This document shows, one piece after another, positions 42,491 to 50,298 of a DNA stretch of 64,000 nt (the stretch's first letter is position 1; each line of letters starts with the position of its first letter). A program made the position numbers and the translations under genes. Below the pieces are notes generated by a model that saw only the letters and a program-made list of their open reading frames with translations, had not been told where the DNA came from and made no database searches. Location: positions 88,728 to 152,727 of the forward strand of contig JAUIFJ010000008.1 in assembly GCA_030429345.1 (NCBI GenBank), read 5' to 3'. The stretch is from a bacterium (GTDB lineage: Bacteria > CAIWAD01).

Positions 42491-43206
42491 GCGGGGCGCT
42501 CGCAGTAGGCTACCGGGTCCTCGTGGCCGGCGCGGGAAAAGCCGCGCAGGCGCAACAGGCAGGCATCGCAGTGTCCGCAGGCGCGTCCCGCGGAGTCCGG
42601 ATCATAGCACGAGGTCGTCCGGCCGTAGTCGACACCCAGGGCCAGGCCGCGCTCGATGATCGCCGCCTTGTCCAGGTCCATCAAGGGCGTGTGCACCTGC
42701 AGCTCACGGCCCTCCTCCACACCGGCACGCGTGGCCAGCCGGGCCATTTTCTGCCAGGAGGCGATGTACTCCGGCCGGCAGTCGGGATAGCCGCTGTAAT
42801 CCAGTGCATTGACCCCAATGAAGATGTGATCCGCCTGCAGCACCTCGCACCAGGCCAGGGCGAAGGAAAGGAAGACCGTGTTCCGCGCCGGCACGTAGGT
42901 TAATGGAATCCGCTCCTCCCGGTCGACCTCCTCGGCGCGCTCATGCTTTGGAACGGCCATGGCAGCGGTCAACGCCGATCCGCCGAATCCGGCCAGGTCG
43001 ATCTGCAGAACGCGGTGCTCGCGAGCGCCCAGCTGACGGGCCACCGCCGCGGCGCAGTCCAGTTCATGGCGATGCCGCTGCCCGTAGTCGAAACTCAGCG
43101 CGTAGCAGGCATAGCCCTGCTCCCGGGCCAGGGCCAGGCAGGTCGTGGAATCCAGGCCGCCGCTCAGCAGGACAACCGCCCGGGGGGTAGATGGGGAATC
43201 AGTCAT
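42487..43206 (-). CDS. queC: 7-cyano-7-deazaguanine synthase
   Basis: A 239-residue QueC making preQ0. The PP-loop [16 protein letters not shown] lies at residues about 12-27, [11 protein letters not shown] near 40 and [14 protein letters not shown] near 110. The zinc site is four cysteines in [21 protein letters not shown] near 200. The ATG at 43206 is the real start: the open frame continues upstream through the 12-bp tandem repeat, and a predicted Gly-Thr-Val-Pro leader should not be included. Transcription must start in or beyond the repeat. Confidence 0.93.
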   Translation of the reverse strand: MTDSPSTPRAVVLLSGGLDSTTCLALAREQGYACYALSFDYGQRHRHELDCAAAVARQLGAREHRVLQIDLAGFGGSALTAAMAVPKHERAEEVDREERIPLTYVPARNTVFLSFALAWCEVLQADHIFIGVNALDYSGYPDCRPEYIASWQKMARLATRAGVEEGRELQVHTPLMDLDKAAIIERGLALGVDYGRTTSCYDPDSAGRACGHCDACLLRLRGFSRAGHEDPVAYCERPA

Positions 43207-43248
43207 GGTGCAAACATAGAAAGTGGCGAGCTTCGGAACACTGTCTGG

Positions 43249-43680
43249 CGCGGTGCCAAGGACGGTGCCAGGCACGGTGCCAGGGACGGTACCAGGGACG
43301 GTGCCAGGGACGGTGCCAGGGACGGTGCCAAGGACGGTGCCAGGCACGGTGCCAGGCACGGTGCCAGGCACGGTGCCAAGGACAGTGCCAGGGACAGTGC
43401 CAGGCACGGTGCCAGGGACGGTGCCAGGGACGGTGCCAGGCACGGTGCCAGGGACGGTGCCAGGGACGGTGCCAGGCACGGTGCCAAGGACGGTGCCAGG
43501 CACAGTGCCAGGGACGGTGCCAGGCACGGTGCCAGGGACAGTGCCAGGGACAGTGCCAGGCACGGTGCCAGGCACGGTGCCAGGGACGGTGCCAGGCACG
43601 GTGCCAAGGACAGTGCCAAGGACAGTGCCAAGGACAGTGCCAGGGACGGTGCCAGGGACGGTGCCAAGGACCATGCCAGG
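43249..43680. repeat. 12-bp tandem repeat array, about 36 units
   Basis: About 432 bases of CGGTGCCAGGGA-type units. The variable part alternates between GGGA, AGGA and GGCA, and C/A changes give CAGTGCC. GGCAC next to GTGCC in many units makes short inverted repeats. As the unit is four codons, all six frames stay open (Gly-Thr-Val-Pro, Ala-Arg-Cys-Gln and others), which is why long open frames here are meaningless. The same unit recurs at 63882-64000. It sits just upstream of queC. Confidence 0.95.
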
Positions 43681-43911
43681 CGAAATCGGTAGTTCCAGCC
43701 TGCGCTTGCCGTCCAGGGAGTTCTGGCAGATGCCCTCATTGGAGCAGTGGTTTCATGATCGTCTTGCGTAAATGGGGGCGGATGCGATCGAAGGTACAAG
43801 AGACCGCTGCCAAATCGTCCGCAAGCCGCCGGCGTCCAGCCATTCGCCCCTGCCGCTCATCCGAAGTATCCTGATTCCGAACAGGAGGACAGCCAGTGGG
43901 CCGGAGCGTGC

Positions 43912-44331
43912 GGAGTGGTTCGTCAAGTGGGCCGGGATTCGCTGCACAGCGTCGTCCGGCTGAATCTGCAACAGGGAGAACGCTGCTTCCAGGTCCTGCT
44001 CAACCAGGATCCCGGGGAGCCACTGCCGCTGGAGTTGACAGGCATCGCGCAGCTGATCACCGCCCCTCTGAAGCCCCGCGTACACGAAGGGAACACGGCC
44101 CTGCTGCCCCATCCTTTCGCCTGCTGCTGAGACACCCGGAGGACATCGCGGTCCTGCAACGCGCGCCCTGGTAGACGCCGCAGAAGACGCAGATGCTCCT
44201 TTGCGGCCTGCTGGCACTGATCGGAGCGACCCTGTTCTGGATCCTCGCCTTGCGCCGCCAGGTGGACAGTCACACGGCGACGATCCGCCAGAAGCTGCGC
44301 CAGGAAGCGCGGCAACGCGAGGACGCGCCGA
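43912..44331 (+). pseudogene. Decayed sensor histidine kinase fragment
   Basis: Frame 1 reads VRQVGRDSLHSVVRLNLQQG and FQVLLNQDPGEPLPLELTG up to a stop at 44130. Frame 3 then reads FRLLLRHPEDIAVLQRAPW, a TAG at 44172 and, in the same frame, the membrane helix LLCGLLALIGATLFWILALR followed by RQVDSHTATIRQKLRQEARQ. That order - sensor strands, LLLRSPEDI-type segment, PWW, helix, coiled linker - is the membrane-linker region of a family of hybrid sensor kinases. A frameshift near 44110, a Trp-to-stop change and absence of the kinase domain show decay. The gene's 5' and 3' parts are missing. Confidence 0.6.
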
Positions 44332-44465
44332 GTCAGCCAGCGGCGAGTTGTACGCCACGCCAAAGTCCACCTGAGACTTGAACGGGTTGGGTTTGCGGGG
44401 AGGAGGCTTGATCCATGGGAGAGCAAAAGGGGCCACGACCAATCGTAACCCCTTGAAATTATGGA

Positions 44466-44538
44466 TGCGCCATCAGGGACTCGAACCCCGAACCTGCTGA
44501 TTAAGAGTCAGTTGCTCTACCAATTGAGCTAATGGCGC
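44466..44538 (-). tRNA. tRNA-Lys (CTT anticodon)
   Basis: A 73-base cloverleaf. Acceptor GCGCCAT pairs with ATGGCGC, the D arm begins TAGCTCA, the anticodon arm is CTGACTCTTAATCAG with anticodon CTT, and the T arm contains GGTTCGAGTCC. The discriminator is A and CCA is not encoded. It borders the decayed kinase fragment. Confidence 0.95.
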
Positions 44539-44654
44539 CTGACTTTCCGACAGAGAACCTGAAGATAGGATTGCATTTCTCGAGGCGCAAGACCCCCGCT
44601 TTGCCGATGGGCCTTCCCCAAGCTGGAGGGAATCCGCGGCAAGTATTTTTTCAT

Positions 44655-44682
44655 TTGTCGGCTGGCTTGTCTTTTCTACTAT
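44655..44682 (+). promoter_or_regulatory. Sigma-70-type promoter for the subtilisin-like protease
   Basis: TTGTCG (44655-44660), 16 bases, then TACTAT (44677-44682), in an unusually A+T-rich stretch. The gene starts 127 bases further on after a strong TAGGAGGAAGA site. Confidence 0.5.
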
Positions 44683-44808
44683 CCTCACTGTCCAACCCAA
44701 ACCAGAAAATCACATAGCCCCACCGGGGCGCGCATGTCCCGCAGGGTCTCTTTCCGGCAAGATCTGGTCGAGTCTCTGTGGGCATCCATACAACATTTAG
44801 GAGGAAGA

Positions 44809-47800
44809 ATGTTGCTGCAGAAGGGACTGCTTGTTTCCGGCACACTGGCCGCCAGCCTGTTGATGGCGACCCTGCCCGCGCAGGCCATGCAACTGCATGG
44901 GCCGCTGGAAGGAGTAGAGCGCCCCGCAACGGGATACTACGCCGCCCCGCGCGTCGAGTTCGCCTTTGACGACATGACCCGGGTCCGCCTGGTGGAGGGG
45001 GTCGATTTCAAGAGCGCCATGAAGTGGGAATACGAGGAGATCGAGGACCTGCTGCAGCGCTATGCGGTCGAGGACCTGCGCCGTCTTTTCGATCAGGACC
45101 TGGCCAAGCTCGACGAGCTGAAGGCGACCGGCGAGGCCCGCACCGGGAAGACCCTGCCCGACCTGGCCAACTGGTATACCTGCATCCTGCCGGATGAGCA
45201 CACGGCCCGCGAGCTGGCCGCCAAGCTGGCCGAGAGCCCCTTCATCCGCAGTGCCTCGGCGACGGGTGTGCCGATTCCCCACGCCGTCGACATTGCCCCC
45301 ACCACCCCGAACTACGAACCGAGCCAGGACTACCACGACGCCGCGCCCTATGGGGTCGGCATCGCCAGCGCCTGGGCCGAGCCCAACGGCACGGGCACGG
45401 GGGTCAATGTACTCCACTACGAGGGCGACTGGACCCTGGATCACGAGAACTACGACGTGTCCTACGAAGGCGGCGGACAGATCGGCAGCAGCAACTGGAT
45501 CAACCACGGCACGGCCTGCCTGAGCATCCTGGGCGCCAATGACGGCGGTTACGGCGTCACCGGCCTGGCCCACGGCGCCGACGGCCTCTACTGCTACGGC
45601 ATCGACGGCGGATCCAGCGGCTGGATCAACGCCACCAACAGCCTCAATCCCGGCGACGTGATCTCCGCTTCCTGGGGCTGGGGCGGCAGCCTGCCCGGCG
45701 GCTACTCTTGCAGCTGCAATCCGGGCCAGACCGGCAGCCAGCCCGCCGAGTCCAACCAGGCGGACTTCGACGCCATTTCGAGTATCACCGCCAACGGCTA
45801 CATCGTGGTCAACAGCGCGGCCAATGGCTGCGTGCCCATGGACAACGCCTTGTACGGCGGCATCTACGACCTCAACCAGCGAGACAGCGGCGCGCTGATC
45901 ATCGGCGCCATCGATCCCGGCGGCGACCCGAGCTGCTTCACCAACTACGGCAGCCGCATCGATGCCCACTCCTGGGGCAGCAGCGTCTACAGCGCGGGCT
46001 ACGGCGACCTCTTCACCGGCGGCGGCGACGACCGCCAGTACTACACCAGCGACTTCGGCGGCACCAGCGCGGCCTGCCCCATCGTCAGCGGCGCCATCGC
46101 CGCCCTGCAGGCCGTCTACAAGCAGCGCAACGGCGGCGACGTGCTCGACCCCTGGGAACTGCGCACTCTGCTGCGCACCACGGGCACGCCCCAGGCCAGC
46201 CAGTCCGGCAGCAAGCCGATCAGCAACCAGCCGGACCTCGAAGAGCTGCTCGATGCCATCGGCGGCGGCGGACCGGATGTGACACCGCCCAGCATCAGCC
46301 ATACGCCCCTCGAGAACACGGGCGACGAGAGCGGTCCCTACATCGTCGAAGCCACGATCACTGATCCCAGCTCCGTCACCTCCGCGAGCCTCTTCTACCG
46401 CGTCGACGGCGGATCGTATACGCAGACGGCCATGTCCGGAAGCCTGGGCAACTATGTCGGCGTGATTCCCGGCCAGAGCGCCGGCAGCGTGATCGACTAC
46501 TACATCCGCGCCACGGACGGCGCCGACCCCTCCAACACGGGCGACAGCTCCACCTGGAGCTTCACCATCCTGAGCACGACCAACGGCATCGTCCTGCTGA
46601 CGCCCTCCGGCAGTGCCTATTCCAGCGGCAGCGAATGGGAAGCGGCGCTTTCCGCCGCCGGCTATGGTGGTACGATCATGAACGTGGACAACCTGGACGG
46701 CATCGTGCTCGGTCCCTCGACGGACGCCCTGGTGGTCCTTTTGGGCATCTACAGCAACAACTTCGTCGTCGACGCCAATTCGGCCATGGCCAACGCCATC
46801 GTCGACTTCGCCAACAGCGGCGGGAATGTATACCTGGAAGGCGGCGATGTCTGGTACTATGATCCTGCCAGCGCCGGCGGCCATGACTTCGGTCCCACCT
46901 TCGGCATCGACGGCGACGCGGACGGCACCGGGGACCTGTCGACGACCACCGGCCAGGGCATCCTGGGCGGCACTTTCGCCTACAGCGGCGAGAACGCCTG
47001 GATCGACCGCCTGACCTCCACCGGCGCCGACCTGCTCTTCAGCAACGACGCCGCGGGCTACAACTGCGGCTATTCGCAGAACGGCGTCCGTACGACAGCG
47101 GGAACCTCCTTCGAACTCGCCGGCCTGAGCGGCTTCGACGGCATCGTCTCGACGCTCTTCGGTTCGGCGCTCTATGACGTGCTCAACCCCGCGGACAATA
47201 CTCCGCCTTCGATCACCCACACCTGCCTCGGCGATCCTCTGGACCTCGCCCCGCGCCTCGTCACGGCCTTCGTCACGGATCCCTCCGGCGTGGCAGAGGT
47301 GAACCTGCTGGCCCGCGTCAACGGCGGCGCATACAGCTCATCGGCCATGCTTCCGACCGGCGGCGGCAGCTACGAGGGCGTGCTCTCCGTCGGCAGCTGG
47401 AACGACACGGTCGAGTACTTCATCGAGGCCATTGACGCCAGCCCGAACTCGAACGCGGGCGCTTCCCCCGTCTGCGATTACCAGCTGCCGGCCCCGCCGG
47501 ACCTGACACCGCCCGCGATTGTCCTCGACTGCCTCGAGAATACGCAGGACGAGGGAGCGCGCACGGTGCTCGCGACGGTCACCGACGCCTCCGGCCTCTC
47601 CTCGGTCGTGCTCTTCGTGCGCCTCAACGGCGGCGCCTGGGGCGATTATCCGATGAATCCGGCAGGCGGAGACGTATACGAGCGCGACATCGTCGTCGGC
47701 ACCTTCGGGGACACGGTCGAGTACTACGTGGAGGCCGTTGACGCGAGCAGCAACGCCAACAGTGCCGCCAGCGGCCTGTGCTCCTACGATCTGCTGCTGC

Positions 47801-49302
47801 CGCCCCAGCTGTCCTACGACCCGCTCTTCCTGATCGGAGTCTCCGTGCCGGGCGGCGGCTTCACCCAGCCGGTGAACCTCTTCAATAATGGCGACGCGGA
47901 CCTGGACTGGAACCTGGAACTGGTGCAGGACCCGCTTCCGGCCCTGGCGCGCAGCACGGAGATCCAGGCGCCCCTGCGCCTGCGCAAGGGCCAGGAGGAT
48001 TCCCGTCCCGGCCAGCTGCCCAACGATGCCGGCGGACCGGATGCCGGAGGCTATGTCTGGAGCGACAGCAACGAGCCCGGTGGCCCGGTCGCCGATTTCC
48101 AGAGCATCTCCGCCGGCGGGACGGCCCTCGGCATGAGCGACGACCAGACCCAGGGCCCCTTCGCCCTGGGCTTCCCCTTCGAGTTCTACGGCCAGAGCTA
48201 TTCGGATGTATACGTCTGCTCCAATGGCTTCGCCTGCTTCCTTCCCAACAGTGAACTGGCCTACACCAACCAGGCGATTCCCGACGGCGCCGAGCCCCAT
48301 GGCATGGTCGCCCCCTTCTGGGACGACCTGAACCCGGCGAACGGCGGCGAGGTCTACACGCAGGCCTTCCCCGACCGCTTCGTGATCGAATGGAACAGCG
48401 TGCCGCATTATCCGAACACCGGTTCCTACACCTTCCAGGCCATCCTGCATGACGACGGCAGCATTGAGTACCAGTACGAGCTGCTGGACGGGGACGAGAA
48501 CAGCTGCACCATCGGCATCGAGAACGCGAGCAGCGACATTGCGACACAGATCGTGTTCAACAATGCCTATGTGACCGACAATTTCGCCATCCGCATCGAG
48601 CGGGAGAGCACGGAAACCATCTGGCTGAGCGCCACTCCGCTGGCCGGCACCCTGGGCGGCGGCACGGCCGGTGCCTTCCAGGTGCTGATGGACGGCGCGG
48701 ACCTGGGTGTCGGCGTCTACACGGGCGAGATCCGCATCCACACCAATGAGCCGCTGACGCATACGATTCCGGTGACCTTCGTGCTCAACGCGGCGGATTC
48801 GGAAGGGCCGGTCATCACCCACGACTGCCTGGAGGACAGCTATTCCACGGACAGCCGTCCCCTGACGGTGACGACGAGCGACGCCTCCACGGTCGCGCAG
48901 GTGGATCTGAGCTACAGCGTGGACGGCAATCCGCCCGTCTCGGTGGGTTTGTCCTCCGGCGACGGCCTGAGCTGGAGCGGCAGCCTTCCCGGCCAGGCGG
49001 CGGGCAGCAGCGTCGAGTACACGCTTTCCGCCTTCGACGAGTATATGAACGGCACGACGACGGATCCCTGCAGCTTCCAGATCCTGGAACTGGCCGCCCC
49101 GGTCCTCAGCATCGAGAACCTTGGCGCCAACACGATCCACCTGAGCTGGACCGCCGTCCCCGGCGCGAGCAGCTATCTGGTACAGAGCGCCAGCGAACTC
49201 GGCGGCAGCTTCAGCACGGTACTTACGACCCCGCTGACCGAAGTCAGCTTCGGCGCACCGGCGGACACCAAGGCGATCTACCAGGTCGTGCCCCAACCCT
49301 AA
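44809..49302 (+). CDS. Giant secreted subtilisin-like (S8) protease with Ig-like repeats
   Basis: The product has 1497 residues. The ATG at 44809 follows a near-perfect TAGGAGGAAGA and gives a signal peptide ending QA (near residue 25); a start at 44734 is rejected. A propeptide-like region precedes the S8 domain: NHGTACLSILG holds the His (about 233), VVNSAANG the oxyanion Asn (335) and GGTSAACPIVSG the Ser (420). The Asp position reads LHYEGDW, so it seems to be Glu205 or a shifted Asp207. Beyond about residue 480 lie repeated Ig-like domains (PPSISHTPLENT, PPSITHTCL, PPAIVLDCLENT), a large domain around YVWSDSNEPGGP, and a final FnIII-like domain. No YPNPFNP tail. Confidence 0.85.
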   Translation: MLLQKGLLVSGTLAASLLMATLPAQAMQLHGPLEGVERPATGYYAAPRVEFAFDDMTRVRLVEGVDFKSAMKWEYEEIEDLLQRYAVEDLRRLFDQDLAKLDELKATGEARTGKTLPDLANWYTCILPDEHTARELAAKLAESPFIRSASATGVPIPHAVDIAPTTPNYEPSQDYHDAAPYGVGIASAWAEPNGTGTGVNVLHYEGDWTLDHENYDVSYEGGGQIGSSNWINHGTACLSILGANDGGYGVTGLAHGADGLYCYGIDGGSSGWINATNSLNPGDVISASWGWGGSLPGGYSCSCNPGQTGSQPAESNQADFDAISSITANGYIVVNSAANGCVPMDNALYGGIYDLNQRDSGALIIGAIDPGGDPSCFTNYGSRIDAHSWGSSVYSAGYGDLFTGGGDDRQYYTSDFGGTSAACPIVSGAIAALQAVYKQRNGGDVLDPWELRTLLRTTGTPQASQSGSKPISNQPDLEELLDAIGGGGPDVTPPSISHTPLENTGDESGPYIVEATITDPSSVTSASLFYRVDGGSYTQTAMSGSLGNYVGVIPGQSAGSVIDYYIRATDGADPSNTGDSSTWSFTILSTTNGIVLLTPSGSAYSSGSEWEAALSAAGYGGTIMNVDNLDGIVLGPSTDALVVLLGIYSNNFVVDANSAMANAIVDFANSGGNVYLEGGDVWYYDPASAGGHDFGPTFGIDGDADGTGDLSTTTGQGILGGTFAYSGENAWIDRLTSTGADLLFSNDAAGYNCGYSQNGVRTTAGTSFELAGLSGFDGIVSTLFGSALYDVLNPADNTPPSITHTCLGDPLDLAPRLVTAFVTDPSGVAEVNLLARVNGGAYSSSAMLPTGGGSYEGVLSVGSWNDTVEYFIEAIDASPNSNAGASPVCDYQLPAPPDLTPPAIVLDCLENTQDEGARTVLATVTDASGLSSVVLFVRLNGGAWGDYPMNPAGGDVYERDIVVGTFGDTVEYYVEAVDASSNANSAASGLCSYDLLLPPQLSYDPLFLIGVSVPGGGFTQPVNLFNNGDADLDWNLELVQDPLPALARSTEIQAPLRLRKGQEDSRPGQLPNDAGGPDAGGYVWSDSNEPGGPVADFQSISAGGTALGMSDDQTQGPFALGFPFEFYGQSYSDVYVCSNGFACFLPNSELAYTNQAIPDGAEPHGMVAPFWDDLNPANGGEVYTQAFPDRFVIEWNSVPHYPNTGSYTFQAILHDDGSIEYQYELLDGDENSCTIGIENASSDIATQIVFNNAYVTDNFAIRIERESTETIWLSATPLAGTLGGGTAGAFQVLMDGADLGVGVYTGEIRIHTNEPLTHTIPVTFVLNAADSEGPVITHDCLEDSYSTDSRPLTVTTSDASTVAQVDLSYSVDGNPPVSVGLSSGDGLSWSGSLPGQAAGSSVEYTLSAFDEYMNGTTTDPCSFQILELAAPVLSIENLGANTIHLSWTAVPGASSYLVQSASELGGSFSTVLTTPLTEVSFGAPADTKAIYQVVPQP

Positions 49303-49335
49303 GCACCACAACCCGCCCAGCGGCGGCGGGAGCAC

Positions 49336-49374
49336 AAAGGGGAAGCGTCTTCGGGCGCTTCCCCTTTTCTTCTC
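49336..49374 (+). terminator. Intrinsic terminator after the protease gene
   Basis: AAAGGGGAAGCG (49336-49347) pairs with CGCTTCCCCTTT (49356-49367) over an 8-base loop, followed by TCTTCTCTT. It lies 34 bases after the stop. Confidence 0.9.
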
Positions 49375-49396
49375 TTGCGGGGATCACGAAGAAGAG

Positions 49397-49608
49397 TTCT
49401 CACGCAGAGGCGCGGAGAGGCATGTAGCACAGGACATTCCAATCATCGCCCCGCCAGGGGCGCACAACGATAGCCCCGGGCTTCAGTCCGGGGCGGAGGC
49501 AGGCACACCCCAAACATTCTGCCACCGCGCAACCAGGAGGAGTTCTCATGCAGAGACGCAGAGACACGGAGAGAGGTGTGGTGCATCTCCGCGTCTCCGC
49601 GTGAGAAT
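49397..49608. repeat. Composite MITE-like repeat block
   Basis: TTCTCACGCAGAGGCGCGGA (from 49397) and TCTCCGCGTCTCCGCGTGAG (49586-49605) are inverted ends about 210 bases apart. A direct partial copy of the left end, TTCTCATGCAGAGACGCAGA, begins at 49543. Between them lie two REP-like hairpins: CGCCCC/GGGGCG (49447-49462) and CCCCGG/CCGGGG (49474-49493). There is no coding frame. Confidence 0.75.
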
Positions 49609-49609
49609 A

Positions 49610-49637
49610 AAAAGCCCGCCTCCAGCAGGAGGCGGGC
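49610..49637 (-). terminator. Intrinsic terminator after nrdJb
   Basis: GCCCGCCTCC (49614-49623) pairs with GGAGGCGGGC (49628-49637) over a 4-base loop; on the minus strand TTTTTATTC follows. It ends the ribonucleotide reductase operon. Confidence 0.9.
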
Positions 49638-49671
49638 GGTAGCCGTGCGGGGATAGGGAGGCCCGTGGGCG

Positions 49672-50298
49672 CTACTTGTCACACTTGGAATAGCCGCAGT
49701 CGACGCAGGTATCACAACCGGCCTCGGTCTTCAGCCCGCGCTTGTTGCAGTCGGGGCAGATGCGGAAGGCGGCGTTGGCCTCGTCCTCCGCGCGCGGGGC
49801 AGGTGCCTCAGAAGCGGGGGCGCTGGCCGTCTCGCCGGCCAGGATGCCCACGTCGCGGAAGAACTGCTCGATCACGTCGGCCACTTCGGCGTAGAAGGAC
49901 TGCACGAAGCGGCCATCCTTGAAGAAGCCGCCGTTGGGGTCGTGAATGCCGCGCAGCTCTTCGAGGATGAAGGCCGGGTCGGCGGTCTTGCGGAAAATGG
50001 CCGAGATCAGCCGGGTCAACACCGCGTACTCGGGGCTGCGGGTCAGATCCTTGGAATTGAAGAAGATCTCCAGGGGACGCTTGCGCCCGTGCTGGCTGAC
50101 CCAGCCGAGGGTGATGTATACATTGTGCTGCACGAAGGCGCTGCGCAGGCGGTAGACGCGGGCGTCGACCACATCCGGCCGCTCGGCAATGGCTTCCGGG
50201 GCCGCGGCGGGCGCCTGCTGCTCGGGCTGCTGATTCTTCGTGTTCTCTTCCTGGACGACTTCTTCCAGGCGAAACTGACGGTCATCGACACGGATCAC
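49672..50298 (-). CDS. nrdJb: Small subunit/C-terminal partner of split class II ribonucleotide reductase (TSCPD-type)
   Basis: A 208-residue protein. Residues about 46-150 match the TSCPD-like domain that ends class II reductases (VYITLGWVSQHGRKRPLEIF, AVLTRLISAIFRK, LEELRGIHDPNGGFF). The C-terminal CPDCNKRGLKTEAGCDTCVDC followed by GYSKC is a zinc-ribbon-like redox tail with the mobile cysteines. These parts are the C-terminus of NrdJ in single-chain enzymes, so the gene is the second half of a split NrdJ like the NrdJa/NrdJb pair of Pseudomonas. Its ATG overlaps the nrdJa stop by 4 bases. Confidence 0.85.
   Translation of the reverse strand: MIRVDDRQFRLEEVVQEENTKNQQPEQQAPAAAPEAIAERPDVVDARVYRLRSAFVQHNVYITLGWVSQHGRKRPLEIFFNSKDLTRSPEYAVLTRLISAIFRKTADPAFILEELRGIHDPNGGFFKDGRFVQSFYAEVADVIEQFFRDVGILAGETASAPASEAPAPRAEDEANAAFRICPDCNKRGLKTEAGCDTCVDCGYSKCDK

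Noticed and set aside
42487-43674. A 395-residue QueC with a long Gly-Thr-Val-Pro leader, and similar repeat proteins in every frame
   Set aside because: The leader is the 12-bp tandem repeat read in frame; a four-codon unit keeps all six frames open. QueC homology starts at the ATG at 43206.
43249-43680. CRISPR array
   Set aside because: The repeat is a 12-bp head-to-tail tandem without unique spacers, and there are no cas genes.
43753-44442. A 229-residue minus-strand protein near tRNA-Lys
   Set aside because: The plus strand of the same stretch reads as a decayed kinase membrane-linker region, which accounts for the sequence; the minus frame has no recognisable feature.
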